This document shows positions 43,210 to 51,695 of a stretch of DNA of 64,000 nt, in pieces; position 1 is the first letter of the stretch; the number at the start of each line of letters is the position of its first letter. Under the pieces are notes generated by a model, which made no database searches, had not been told where the DNA came from, and saw only the letters and a list, made by a program, of their open reading frames with translations. The translations under genes and the position numbers were made by a program. Source of the stretch: Streptomyces griseoviridis (GTDB lineage: Bacteria > Actinomycetota > Actinomycetes > Streptomycetales > Streptomycetaceae); contig BMSM01000032.1 of NCBI GenBank assembly GCA_014649155.1, forward strand, positions 1 through 64,000, written 5' to 3'.

Positions 43210-43240
43210 CGTGCAGGTGCGTGCAGGTGCGTGCAGGTGA
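43210..43240. repeat. 10-bp tandem repeat, three copies
   Basis: GTGCAGGTGC occurs three times in phase (43211, 43221, 43231, the last ending in A) in the gap between the SDR and LysR genes. It is close to one helical turn per unit, so it could be a set of regulator sites. Confidence 0.8.
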
Positions 43241-43278
43241 CGTACGGAGGCGGGGTGCCGGGACGGACGTGGGATGCC

Positions 43279-43323
43279 GTACGGACGGGGGGCGACGTAC
43301 GGACGGGGGGCGACGTACGGACG
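43279..43323. repeat. 18-bp tandem repeat, 2.5 copies
   Basis: GTACGGACGGGGGGCGAC is repeated exactly at 43279 and 43297, with a partial copy at 43315. It ends 13 bp before the LysR ATG and contains the near-palindrome CGTACG at the junctions. It overlaps the likely LysR promoter. Confidence 0.85.
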
Positions 43324-43335
43324 TAAGGTGAGGAG

Positions 43336-44241
43336 ATGCCCGACAGCGCTCCGCTCCCGGACCTGGACCTGCGGCTGGTCCGGTACTTCACCGTCGTCGC
43401 CGAGCACCTCAACTACGGCCGCGCCGCCGAGGCGTTGCGCGTCGCCCAGCCGTCCCTCAGCCGCCAGGTCCAGCGGCTGGAGAAGACCCTCGGGGTACGT
43501 CTGCTGGAGCGCACCACCCAGGGCAGCACTCTCACCGCGGCCGGCGCCGCCTTCCTCCCCCGGGCCCAGGAACTGCTCCACGCCGCCGGGCGGGCGACCC
43601 TGGCCGCCCGCTCCGCCGCCCCGGCCCGCACCGTCACCATCGGCTACGTCGAGGACCTCGTCATCACCCCCGCCGTCCGCGACCTGCGGCGCCGCCGCCC
43701 CGACGCCCACGTCCGCACCCTGCACCTCGACTGGGACGAGGTCGGCGCCCTGCCCGACGGCCGGGTCGACGCGGTCGTCGCCCGCACGCCGCTGCCGATC
43801 CCGGCCGACGGCCTGGAGACGACCGTCCTGTACGAGGAGGGCCGGGTGCTCCTCGTCCCCGCCGACCACCGCCTCGCCGGCAAGGAGTCCGTCACGCCGC
43901 AGGACTTCGCCGACGAACCCCTCGTCGCCTGTGCGGGCATGGCCTCGGTCTGGACCGGTTTCTGGCGCCTCGAACCCCGGCCGGACGGCACGCCGGCGCC
44001 GCTGGGCCCCCTCCTGGTCGACACCTTCGAGGACAAACTCGAAGCCGTCGCCGACGGCCGCGCCCTCGCCCTCGTCCCCGCCGGCGACCGCCGCGTCGCC
44101 CTCCACGCCGACCTGACCACGGTCCCCGTGACGGGCATCGAACCCTGCGAGGTGGTGGTCGCCGTACGGCGGGGGGAGGGCGACGGGTTGGTGCGGGAGT
44201 TCCTGGAGTCGGCGGGGACGTTGCTCGACGGGGGCGTGTGA
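43336..44241 (+). CDS. LysR family transcriptional regulator
   Basis: A 301-residue LysR regulator. It has an N-terminal winged helix (LRLVRYFTVVAEHLNYGRAA, EALRVAQPSLSRQVQRLEKT, LGVRLLERT) and a periplasmic-binding-like effector domain (VTIGYVEDL, LLVPADHRLAG, FEDKLEAVADGRALALVPAG). It is divergent from the SDR, with tandem repeats between them, so it likely controls that gene. The inducer is unknown. Confidence 0.92.
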   Translation: MPDSAPLPDLDLRLVRYFTVVAEHLNYGRAAEALRVAQPSLSRQVQRLEKTLGVRLLERTTQGSTLTAAGAAFLPRAQELLHAAGRATLAARSAAPARTVTIGYVEDLVITPAVRDLRRRRPDAHVRTLHLDWDEVGALPDGRVDAVVARTPLPIPADGLETTVLYEEGRVLLVPADHRLAGKESVTPQDFADEPLVACAGMASVWTGFWRLEPRPDGTPAPLGPLLVDTFEDKLEAVADGRALALVPAGDRRVALHADLTTVPVTGIEPCEVVVAVRRGEGDGLVREFLESAGTLLDGGV

Positions 44242-44389
44242 GGCGGGGGAGGGGACCGCCCGGTGGCCGGATGCTTTCCGGCCCGGCCGGAAACCGGCGA
44301 GCGTACGGCCACTCGATCATGTGATGATCCCTCCGGCGCGCCGGACCGCCGGCGTGCCAGAAGCGTCACCACACCCTTGGGGGGTAGCG

Positions 44390-45763
44390 ATGAGACTGTT
44401 CTCCACCGGACGTCCGGTACGTCTCAGAACCGGTGCGGCGGCCGCGGCGGTGGCGGCCGGTCTGCTGACCGCCGGCCTCGCCGGGCCCGCGTCGGCCGAC
44501 GAAGAGCCGCAGCAGACCGACCAGTTGTGGATCAACCCGCCGTACGAGCAGACGCTGCCGCTCGGCGTCGACGGCGGCCCGCCGCAGACCCGCACCCTCG
44601 GCATCGGCCTCTACCACGACAACGACAACTTCACGGTGACCGACGGCAGGCTCACCGTCGACATCTCCGGCCTCGCCGGAGTGGCCGAGGTGACCTGGCC
44701 CGACACCTGCGCGCCGAGCGGCACGACCGCGGTGTGCGAGATCCCCGTCGTGCCCTCGATCGGCGCCGACTACGAGGACCAGGTGCACCTGTCGGTGCGC
44801 GCGGCCGACGGCGCCGAGGCCGGCGCACAGGGCAGGATCACCTACGAGGCGACGGCCACCGGCGGCCCCGAGGGCACGCTCACCGCGCCGCACGAGAGCT
44901 TCGACACCACACTCACCGTCGGCTCCGGACCCGACCTCGCCATCGAGCCGGTCGGCGACATCGAGGACGGCGGCCCCGGTGACGAGCGGACGATCCCGCT
45001 GAAGATCACCAACCACGGCAACGAGAGCGCCCACGGGGTCGGCGTCAAGCTGTACGCCTCGTACGGCCTGACGGACCTGACCCGGTACGACGCCTGCGCC
45101 TACGAGACGACGGGCGGCACCGACTACGCCCCGTCGAACAAGGCGGTCTGCACCTTCGACCGGGAACTGGCGCCGGGCGACTCCTTCGAACTGCCCGAGC
45201 CCCTGAGGGTCCGCCTGGCCCCGCACGCGCTGGCCGAACGCCTCGACATCGACGTCGAACCGGGCGACGGCGCCCAGGACATCGACTCCGACAACGACTA
45301 CACGGTGCTCCCGATCAGGGCGGAGAACACCGCCGACTTCTCGGTGACCGGTGACACGGTCTCCGGCGCGGCCGGCGAGACCGCCACGGCCGAGCTGACG
45401 TTCACCAACAACGGGCCCGGCTGGCTGGGCAACATCGGCTCCGGCGACCCGGTCGCCAAGGTTCGCCTGATCGTCCCCCAGGGCACCACCGTCACCGGCG
45501 TGCCGTCCGACTGCTCCCCGCGCACCCTGGCGGGCACCTACTACCCGAAGCGGACGGGCGCCCCGCGCTACGACTGCAACCTGCCCTACTGGGTCCTGGA
45601 GGACACCCGGCACACCTTCGCCTTCTCCCTGCGCGTCGACACCGTGGTGCCCGGCGCCACCGGCGCGGTGACCCTCCAGCCGGCCTACGGCGAGCTGGAC
45701 GACTTCCCCTTCACCTTCGACCCGGACGCCACGAACAACACGGCCGCGCTGACCGTCAACTGA
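44390..45763 (+). CDS. secreted protein with CARDB/DUF11-like beta domains
   Basis: A 457-residue exported protein. The signal peptide ends ...GLAGPASADE. Three or more Ig-like regions follow, with typical repeat words LKITNHGNESAHGVGVKLYA and AELTFTNNGPGWLGNIGSGD (CARDB/DUF11 pattern), and a few Cys pairs. No LPXTG sortase signal or transmembrane tail is seen, so it is probably released or loosely held at the wall. The ATG at 44390 has a GGGGGG run upstream. Function is unknown. Confidence 0.8.
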   Translation: MRLFSTGRPVRLRTGAAAAAVAAGLLTAGLAGPASADEEPQQTDQLWINPPYEQTLPLGVDGGPPQTRTLGIGLYHDNDNFTVTDGRLTVDISGLAGVAEVTWPDTCAPSGTTAVCEIPVVPSIGADYEDQVHLSVRAADGAEAGAQGRITYEATATGGPEGTLTAPHESFDTTLTVGSGPDLAIEPVGDIEDGGPGDERTIPLKITNHGNESAHGVGVKLYASYGLTDLTRYDACAYETTGGTDYAPSNKAVCTFDRELAPGDSFELPEPLRVRLAPHALAERLDIDVEPGDGAQDIDSDNDYTVLPIRAENTADFSVTGDTVSGAAGETATAELTFTNNGPGWLGNIGSGDPVAKVRLIVPQGTTVTGVPSDCSPRTLAGTYYPKRTGAPRYDCNLPYWVLEDTRHTFAFSLRVDTVVPGATGAVTLQPAYGELDDFPFTFDPDATNNTAALTVN

Positions 45764-45779
45764 CCAGACCGGACGGTAT

Positions 45780-45811
45780 CGCCGAGCAGTGGCGCGAAGC
45801 ACTGCTCGGCG
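45780..45811. terminator. bidirectional hairpin terminator
   Basis: CGCCGAGCAGTG and CACTGCTCGGCG form a perfect 12-bp stem with an 8-base loop (GCGCGAAG), 16 bp after the stop of the secreted protein. It also serves the convergent immunity gene, which ends at 45860. It is the strongest hairpin seen in the window. Confidence 0.8.
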
Positions 45812-45859
45812 ACCGGTTTATGCCGGAGCTCGTACATCGCGCCGCCGTACTCACGCCGC

Positions 45860-46150
45860 CTAGAGATCGAATCCCTTCGCTCGCAAACGATCAACGACCG
45901 GGGTCTGCCCAGGTGGGCGTAGCCAAAATTTATTCTGACGAACATCGAAACTGGAGACATGCACTTGCAAGGTTCTGCCGACTTCGTATTGGTCGCTGTC
46001 ATCGATGTATAGCGCGTCGACGAAGCCGACGTGAGGAAGTCCGAGATTAATGATCGCACCCCATCGAAATACGGCTTCGACTGCACCCTCGACCGTTTGA
46101 CCGACGACTGCTTTCTCTGCATCCGTGAGGTACTTTTCTTCGCTTTCCAT
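45860..46150 (-). CDS. probable immunity protein with S1-like OB fold
   Basis: A 96-residue protein. VVGQTVEGAVEAVFRWGAII, NLGLPHVGFVDALYIDD and VGRTLQVHVSSFDVRQNKFW follow the pattern of an S1/OB fold. Its ATG overlaps the toxin stop by one base (TGATG), the normal layout of Rhs toxin-immunity pairs. The DNA is clearly AT-richer than its surroundings, which suggests recent transfer with the toxin tip. It should neutralise the adjacent toxin by binding. The family was not identified. Confidence 0.6.
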   Translation of the reverse strand: MESEEKYLTDAEKAVVGQTVEGAVEAVFRWGAIINLGLPHVGFVDALYIDDSDQYEVGRTLQVHVSSFDVRQNKFWLRPPGQTPVVDRLRAKGFDL

Positions 46151-47622
46151 CAGTCTCCAAGGATTGATCGCGGGTACTTGTTCAGTTGCTCGAACTTTGT
46201 CTTCGGGATGATTGCTTGCGCCCCTGGGATGCCATCGTACTTGGCTACATCCTCTGCGAAATGCTTATCGAAGTCTGCTTTGGGTATTCTGATTTGCACC
46301 ACATTCGAGTCCCAGTAGCCGCGGCTTGCGTAATCTAGTGCGATTTCCTTTCCTTTTTCTTCGACTCCGAAGTAAGCGCTTCCGTCCGGGTAATCTCCGG
46401 GAGTCCCGGGGAAATCTTCGGGGTCGAATCCATCTTTCATGATCTTTTCGGTCATGCCTTTGCCGGGTGCTTTGTAGAGTGAAACGTCTGATTCGGCGCC
46501 CCCTGTTGCGGAGCTGTCTACTCGAGCTTCATTGAGAGCCTTGTTGATTCCCTTTCCGATATTGTTCGCTCCGGCTACCGCCGTGTATCCGCCACCGGCT
46601 ATTGCGGTAGCTCCAAGGGCGGCTGCGGGCGCACCGATGACGCAGAGGACTCCGGTGGCACAGACGGCTACGCCTGATTCGGCGAGCATGCCTCCGCCGA
46701 CCATCATGCCCAGGCCGACTACGGTTTCGGCAGTGCTCCACCATACGTCGGGTTCGGTGAATATGGCGACGCTGTAGTTGATGACCGTATGGGTGACGCT
46801 TGACAGCCAGTTCGATCCGGATCCGTCGTTTCCGGAGTTACCGCTGTTGTTGCTTTTTCCGCTGGTCCCGTTGCTGGTGCCACCGCACGTGTAGTAGCAG
46901 CCGTCAGGGCCGGTGCCGCCTCGGGGGACGCCTACGTTCGAGCCGGGGTTGCCGCCGCCGCGCGGTTCGCTGTGGCCGGTGCCGTCGTCGAGCCACAGGC
47001 CGGTGGGGTCGCTTGCGGTGACGGGGTTGTTGTCGGCGTAGGTGTAACCGTTGAGGGACTGGGCGTCGGTCGTGTCGAGGACGGGGTCGACGCTGATGAA
47101 CCGGCCGGTGTTCGGGTCGTATTGGCGTGCGCCGATGTAGGTGAGGCCGCTGGTGGTGTCGGTGGTCTTGCCGAGGAAGGTCTTGTCGTCGGGCCAGGGG
47201 CCGATGCCGCCGGTGCGGGTGCCGCCGAAGGGAGTCAGGTAGCGCTTGGTGACGGCCTGGGTGGTGGCGTCGAGGCTGAGGGTGGACGTTCCGTGGGGGT
47301 CACCGGACAGGTAGGAGAGGGTCTGGGCGCCGCTCTTGTTGGTGCGCAGGGCGATGGTGGTGGTGCCGGCGCTGTAGTAGCGCTGGGCCCAGTATTTGGC
47401 GGTGGTGGTGGAGGTGTCGAGGTGTACCTCGGTGGAGCCGAGGTAGAGGACGGTCTCACCGCTGGTGTTGCGGCGGATGAGGAGGTTGCCGTCCGCGACG
47501 ACGAGCGCTGACCCGGAGGCGCCCGGTGAACCGGCCCCGCCATGGTGGGTGGTGGTGGGTCGGGGAGAATCGGGCTTCTCGCGCGGAGCGCCGCGCTCGG
47601 GCAAGGGGAGAACGTGAGACAT
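46150..47622 (-). CDS. orphan Rhs C-terminal toxin cassette (truncated RHS protein)
   Basis: The frame from an ATG at 47622 gives 490 residues, but only the part after about residue 30 resembles RHS. The remaining RHS core reads ADGNLLIRRNTSGETVLYLG and FLGKTTDTTSGLTYIGARQY and ends DPTGLW. A Gly/Ser/Asn linker, a hydrophobic segment (GMMVGGGMLAESGVAVCATG) and a 110-residue toxin tip (LYKAPGKGMTEKIMKDGFDP, YFGVEEKGKEIALDYASRGY, QIRIPKADFDKHFAEDVAKY) follow. The tip may be ADP-ribosyltransferase-like (ART-HYD1 style), by inference. The rest of the RHS shell and the signal are missing, so it is probably a silent cassette. Confidence 0.7.
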   Translation of the reverse strand: MSHVLPLPERGAPREKPDSPRPTTTHHGGAGSPGASGSALVVADGNLLIRRNTSGETVLYLGSTEVHLDTSTTTAKYWAQRYYSAGTTTIALRTNKSGAQTLSYLSGDPHGTSTLSLDATTQAVTKRYLTPFGGTRTGGIGPWPDDKTFLGKTTDTTSGLTYIGARQYDPNTGRFISVDPVLDTTDAQSLNGYTYADNNPVTASDPTGLWLDDGTGHSEPRGGGNPGSNVGVPRGGTGPDGCYYTCGGTSNGTSGKSNNSGNSGNDGSGSNWLSSVTHTVINYSVAIFTEPDVWWSTAETVVGLGMMVGGGMLAESGVAVCATGVLCVIGAPAAALGATAIAGGGYTAVAGANNIGKGINKALNEARVDSSATGGAESDVSLYKAPGKGMTEKIMKDGFDPEDFPGTPGDYPDGSAYFGVEEKGKEIALDYASRGYWDSNVVQIRIPKADFDKHFAEDVAKYDGIPGAQAIIPKTKFEQLNKYPRSILGD

Positions 47623-48096
47623 ATGCCGTATCCGGTACGGGCATCGGTGTCGGGCAAGAGGGGGAAGGCCGCCGTCGGCGCGCTGCTCGTGGGCGTGCTG
47701 CTCAGCGCGTGCGGGGGTGGCGGGGAGGGCAAGGCCGCCGACCCGAAGTCGTCGGCGAGCCGGGCTGGTTCGGCTGTGCCGGCCGAGTCGCCCAAGCCCT
47801 CGGCGTCCATGTCGGCCGGCCCCGTTCAGGAACTGGCCGACGCCGATGGTGACGGACGGCCGGTCGAGTATTACCAGGAGGTGCTGGCCGCGTTGGCGCC
47901 GCGTTGCGAGGAGGGCGTCCCGGAGTTGGTGAACGTCGTCGACGCGACGTAGAAGAGCCTGAAGAAGAAGGGCGTGGACGGCGAGACCGAGTTCAGCGTG
48001 CTGCAACATCTGGAGCACTGGGTGCCCGCCGGCCGGCCCGCCACCGCGTGCGCCGCCTTGGCGGAGGAGTACGTCGGCTCCCGCGACGCGACGTGA
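47623..48096 (+). pseudogene. lipoprotein gene with an internal TAG
   Basis: From the ATG at 47623 the product has a lipoprotein signal (KAAVGALLVGVLLSACGGGG), a Ser/Pro/Ala linker and a helical domain (PVEYYQEVLAALAPRCEEGV). A TAG at 47950-47952 interrupts it. In the same frame the reading continues naturally (KSLKKKGVDGETEFSVLQHL, ATACAALAEEYVGSRDAT) to TGA at 48094. The TAG therefore looks like a nonsense mutation, though a shorter protein is possible. It overlaps the orphan Rhs frame by the CATATG at its start. Confidence 0.55.
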
Positions 48097-48246
48097 GAAG
48101 CCGCCATGTGATGGTCTGAGAGCCCGCGGCGCCGCGGTACCCGAGAGTCCCCGGCGCCGAGGCTCACTCCGTCGAGACACGCGACGCGGAATCCCCCCCC
48201 CGCACCGGTCGCGCATCTTGACGTGTCCCTGGCGTAACTGGCTTCA

Positions 48247-48260
48247 TGGGAGCGCTCCCA
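48247..48260. promoter_or_regulatory. CebR box (cellobiose-responsive LacI operator)
   Basis: TGGGAGCGCTCCCA is a perfect 14-bp palindrome identical to the Streptomyces CebR consensus. It lies 41 bp upstream of the mannanase start. CebR repression is relieved by cello-oligosaccharides, so this enzyme should be induced with the cellulases. Confidence 0.88.
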
Positions 48261-48301
48261 TTCCCCGCCGCCCCGCGTCCCGCCTCACTCCAGGAGCCGC
48301 A

Positions 48302-49993
48302 GTGAGCACAGTGAGCACAGTGAGCACACCAAGAAGCAGAACGACCGCCGGCACCGCCTTATGGGCAGCCCTCGTCATCCTCCTCGGCCTGCTCGCCCTC
48401 GCCCCCACCCCGGCCCACGCCGCCCCCGGCGCCTCCTCGCCGCCCACCGCCGCCGCCACCGGCCTGCACATCGACAACGGCCGCCTCCTCGAAGGCAACG
48501 GGAACGACTTCGTGATGCGCGGCGTCAATCACGCGCACACCTGGTACCCGGGGGAGACCCAGTCCCTCGCCGACATCAAGGCACTCGGCGCCAACACCGT
48601 CCGGATCGTCCTCTCCGACGGGCACCGCTGGTCACGGAACAGCCCCGAGGACGTCGCCGCCGTCATCGCCAGCTGCAAGGCCAACCGCCTGATCTGCGTC
48701 CTGGAGGTGCACGACACCACCGGGTACGGCGAGGACGCCGCCGCCGGCACACTCGACCACGCCGCCGACTACTGGATCAGCCTCAAGGACGTCCTCGCCG
48801 GCCAGGAGGACTACGTCATCGTCAACATCGGCAACGAGCCCTGGGGCAACACCGACCCGGCCGGCTGGACCGCCCCGACGACCGCCGCGATCCAGAAGCT
48901 CCGCGCCGCCGGCCTCCAGCACACGATCATGATCGACGCTCCCAACTGGGGCCAGGACTGGCAGCAGGTCATGCGGACCAACGCGCAGACCGTCTACGAC
49001 GCCGACCCCACCGGCAACCTGCTCTTCTCCATCCACATGTACAGCGTCTTCGACACGGCCGCCGAGATCACCGACTATCTCAACGCCTTCGTCGACGCCG
49101 GACTGCCCATCGTCATCGGCGAGTTCGGCGGCCCCGCCGACGCCTACGGCGACCCCGACGAGGACACCATGATGGCCACCGCCGAGCAGCTCGACCTCGG
49201 CTACCTCGCCTGGTCCTGGAGCGGCAACACCGACCCGATCCTGGACCTCGCCATCGACTTCGACCCGGCGCGGCTCAGCTCCTGGGGCGAGCGCATCTTC
49301 CACGGTGTGAACGGCATCGCCGCCACCGCCGAGGAGGCCACGGTCTTCGGCGGCACCACCCCCGACACCCAGGCCCCGACCGCCCCCGGCACCCCCACGG
49401 CCTCCGGTGTCTCGCCCACCTCGGTCACCCTCACCTGGCCCGCCGCCACCGACAACACCGCCGTCACCGGCTACGAGGTGGTCCGCGTCAGCGGTACGAC
49501 GGAGACCGCGGTCGCGTCCGCCACGGGTACCTCGGTCACCGTCTCCGCGCTGTCCCCGGGCACGGCGTACACCTTCGCCGTCTACGCCAAGGACGCCGCG
49601 GGCAATCGCTCCGCCCGCTCGGCCACGGTCACCGTGACGACCGAGCGGGACACCGGCACCCCGGGCGCCGGCTGCGCGGTCGGCTACCGCGTCGTCGGCG
49701 AGTGGCCCGGCGGCTTCCAGGGCGAGATCACCGTCCGCAACACCGGCACGGCGGCGGTGAGCGGCTGGACGCTGGGCTTCGCCTTCCCGGCGGGGCAGAC
49801 CATCACCAACATGTGGGGCGGTACGCCGGCCCAGAGCGGTTCCTCGGTGACGGTCGCCGCCGCGTCGTACACGGCGTCGATCCCTGTGAACGGCGTTGTC
49901 ACGGTGGGCTTCACGGGCACCAAGCTCACCACCAACCCGGCGCCGACGGCCTTCACCCTCAACGGCAAGACCTGTACGGCCGGCACCAGTTGA
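48302..49993 (+). CDS. secreted GH5_8 endo-beta-1,4-mannanase with FN3 and CBM2
   Basis: A 563-residue exported polysaccharidase. The signal peptide ends PTPAHAAPG. The GH5 subfamily 8 catalytic domain spans about residues 55-345. It has MRGVNHAHTWYPGETQ, EVHDTTGYGED, the acid/base Glu in VNIGNEPWGN, APNWGQDWQQVM and the nucleophile Glu in IVIGEFGGP. An FN3 domain (SVTLTWPAATDNTAVTGYEV) and a C-terminal CBM2 (GYRVVGEWPGGFQGEITVRN) follow. AGGAG lies 6 bp before the GTG at 48302. A ninefold unit GTGAGCACA is repeated three times there, so three in-frame GTG starts exist. A CebR box is upstream. Confidence 0.9.
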   Translation: MSTVSTVSTPRSRTTAGTALWAALVILLGLLALAPTPAHAAPGASSPPTAAATGLHIDNGRLLEGNGNDFVMRGVNHAHTWYPGETQSLADIKALGANTVRIVLSDGHRWSRNSPEDVAAVIASCKANRLICVLEVHDTTGYGEDAAAGTLDHAADYWISLKDVLAGQEDYVIVNIGNEPWGNTDPAGWTAPTTAAIQKLRAAGLQHTIMIDAPNWGQDWQQVMRTNAQTVYDADPTGNLLFSIHMYSVFDTAAEITDYLNAFVDAGLPIVIGEFGGPADAYGDPDEDTMMATAEQLDLGYLAWSWSGNTDPILDLAIDFDPARLSSWGERIFHGVNGIAATAEEATVFGGTTPDTQAPTAPGTPTASGVSPTSVTLTWPAATDNTAVTGYEVVRVSGTTETAVASATGTSVTVSALSPGTAYTFAVYAKDAAGNRSARSATVTVTTERDTGTPGAGCAVGYRVVGEWPGGFQGEITVRNTGTAAVSGWTLGFAFPAGQTITNMWGGTPAQSGSSVTVAAASYTASIPVNGVVTVGFTGTKLTTNPAPTAFTLNGKTCTAGTS

Positions 49994-50003
49994 CGCCCAG
50001 TAC

Positions 50004-50267
50004 CTAGCGGGCCGCCATCTCGGTGAACGCCGTCCACGCACCAGGGGACACGGCCAGGGGCTGCCTGGCCGTGTCCTTGGAGTCACGGACGAGGACAACG
50101 CCGGGGCGGGAAGAGACCTCTACGCAGTTGTCGCCACTGCTTCCGCTGTAGCTGCTCTTGGTCCAGGCATGGGAATCGATCTCAGGGCACACGGCGACCT
50201 CCACGCAGTTGTCCCCACTGTCTCCGCTGTAACTGCTCTTGAACCAGGCGGGCTCGAAGGTACTCAT
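50004..50267 (-). CDS. DUF397 protein with duplicated motif
   Basis: An 87-residue DUF397 protein carrying the motif twice: FKSSYSGDSGDNCVEVAVCP and TKSSYSGSSGDNCVEVSSRP, then VLVRDSKD. DUF397 partners sit next to Scr1/WhiJ-type XRE regulators in actinomycetes. The ATG overlaps the regulator stop (ATGA). The DNA encoding the two motifs is also nearly repeated (GCTGTAGCTGCTCTTGGTCC and GCTGTAACTGCTCTTGAACC). Confidence 0.92.
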   Translation of the reverse strand: MSTFEPAWFKSSYSGDSGDNCVEVAVCPEIDSHAWTKSSYSGSSGDNCVEVSSRPGVVLVRDSKDTARQPLAVSPGAWTAFTEMAAR

Positions 50268-51097
50268 AGTGCTCCTCGCATCTGCGTCAGCAGGCTCATT
50301 GTGGCTTCTTGGCCGAGGGCCTGCGAACGCAGCCTGCTGTAGCGCTGGAGCATAGCGCTGACGTCCGCCGGTGCCGTGATCAGGACACTTGACTGCTGCC
50401 CTTCCGAGTAACCTACCCACTCGTGTCGCGGGGTCTCGGCCAGGTAGATCAGCCCGTTGATACCCGCGTGGTCGTACTGACGCAGAGGCATCACCTGAAG
50501 CTCGACGTTTCGCCGTTTGCCCTGCTCCAGTAGATGATCGAACAAATGCCGCGTGACCTCGGGGCCGCCCATGTGCCGCTCAAGCAGCGCTTGTTCGACG
50601 ATGAAGCTGAACACCGTGTTCGGCCTGTCGGCAATGAGTCGCTGTCGCTCAAGGCGTGCCGTGATCTGCTGCTCTACCTGATCTTCGGCGAGCGGCGGCA
50701 GTCGTCGCTCGAAGATCGCGCGGATATACGGCTCGGGTTGCAACAGCCCCGGGATGGCCCGGCACTCATAGGTGTACAACGACACCGCCTCCTCCTCGAT
50801 CCCCGCCCACTGCCGGAACCAGGAGGCCAGCCCCGCCTTCCGGGTCAGGCTCCGTGCCGCCGCCTTCAGCACCTTCGCCGCGGCTGTGCCCAGCACCGCC
50901 TCCGACCGCTCCAGCAGGCCCCCCGGAGGGAACCGCTTGCCCTGTTCGATCTTCGCCACGTACGCGACCGAGTACCGCACCCGGGGCGCGAACTGCTCCT
51001 GCGTCAGGCCGGCCTCTTCCCGCAGGGCCTTGAGTACCGCGCCGAACGTCCTCAGACTGTCCGACAGTTCCGGCTCGCAGCCGTTGTCCGCCGTCAT
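50264..51097 (-). CDS. Scr1/WhiJ-type helix-turn-helix regulator (DUF5753)
   Basis: A 277-residue regulator. It has an N-terminal XRE helix-turn-helix (FGAVLKALREEAGLTQEQFA, VAYVAKIEQGKRFPPG) and a C-terminal DUF5753 domain (FRQWAGIEEEAVSLYTYECR, AIPGLLQPEPYIRAIF, HMGGPEVTRHLFDHLLEQGK). The ATG at 51097 is chosen because AGGAAGG lies upstream at correct spacing. A start at 51142 is possible. It is coupled to the DUF397 gene and divergent from an ATPase gene, the usual developmental-regulator trio. Confidence 0.92.
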   Translation of the reverse strand: MTADNGCEPELSDSLRTFGAVLKALREEAGLTQEQFAPRVRYSVAYVAKIEQGKRFPPGGLLERSEAVLGTAAAKVLKAAARSLTRKAGLASWFRQWAGIEEEAVSLYTYECRAIPGLLQPEPYIRAIFERRLPPLAEDQVEQQITARLERQRLIADRPNTVFSFIVEQALLERHMGGPEVTRHLFDHLLEQGKRRNVELQVMPLRQYDHAGINGLIYLAETPRHEWVGYSEGQQSSVLITAPADVSAMLQRYSRLRSQALGQEATMSLLTQMRGAL

Positions 51098-51242
51098 CGC
51101 AGCCGCCTTCCTGTGCCGAGCGCTCGCGGTCGTCATCGTCACGTACCGCGACCGACCCGGTCCAGCGAGTCAACCCATACAGTGCGATCTGTATCGGCGC
51201 CGGACCTGCCGGTGAGACCTCCGCACCGGCACCTTGTCCCCC

Positions 51243-51695
51243 ATGAACCAACGCTTTTCCGCCACCCGGCGCGGTGCGCGCCTCGCCCGGCTGCTGGCGG
51301 CGCACCAGCTCACCGCGTGGGGGTACCCGCACGGCACCGAGGGGCACGACACCGTCGTCCTGGTCGTCGCGGAACTCGCCGCGAACGCGGCCCTGCACGG
51401 CCGCGTCCCCGGCCGGGATTTCGCCCTGTCGCTGGCGCACGACCCGGACCGGGGCGTCGTGCGGATCGAGGTGTCCGACACCCACCCCGCCCTCCCCGCA
51501 CGCCTCGCCCCCGCCCCGGACCAGGCCGGTGGCCGTGGACTGCTGCTCGTGGAGGCGCTGGCCGTCGACTGGGGGGTCCGGGACCGGCTCGGGCCGGGCA
51601 AGACCGTGTGGGCCGAGTGTGCCGTGTCCGTGCGGTGCCCCGTACAGTGCGAGGTCGTCGCCCCGCACCGTCAGACTCAAGGAACCGAGCCGTGA
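51243..51695 (+). CDS. RsbW/SpoIIAB-like anti-sigma ATPase-type protein
   Basis: A 150-residue single-domain GHKL ATPase. It has the N-box LVVAELAANAALHGRVPGRD, the G1 box VEVSDTH-like IEVSDTHPALP and G2 GGRGLLLVEALAVDWGV. Such small ATPases accompany Scr1/DUF397 pairs in Streptomyces. The ATG at 51243 has no clear ribosome-binding site. The stop overlaps the cobL start (GTGA), so it is translationally coupled to cobalamin biosynthesis, an odd neighbour. Confidence 0.87.
   Translation: MNQRFSATRRGARLARLLAAHQLTAWGYPHGTEGHDTVVLVVAELAANAALHGRVPGRDFALSLAHDPDRGVVRIEVSDTHPALPARLAPAPDQAGGRGLLLVEALAVDWGVRDRLGPGKTVWAECAVSVRCPVQCEVVAPHRQTQGTEP

Noticed and set aside
43210..43323. Short direct repeats considered as a CRISPR array
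   Set aside because: Units are contiguous with no spacers and are only 10 and 18 bp. No cas genes are near.
46150..48216. 688-codon reading of the Rhs frame from 48216
   Set aside because: The extra N-terminus is antisense to a lipoprotein gene and has no RHS or signal-peptide features.
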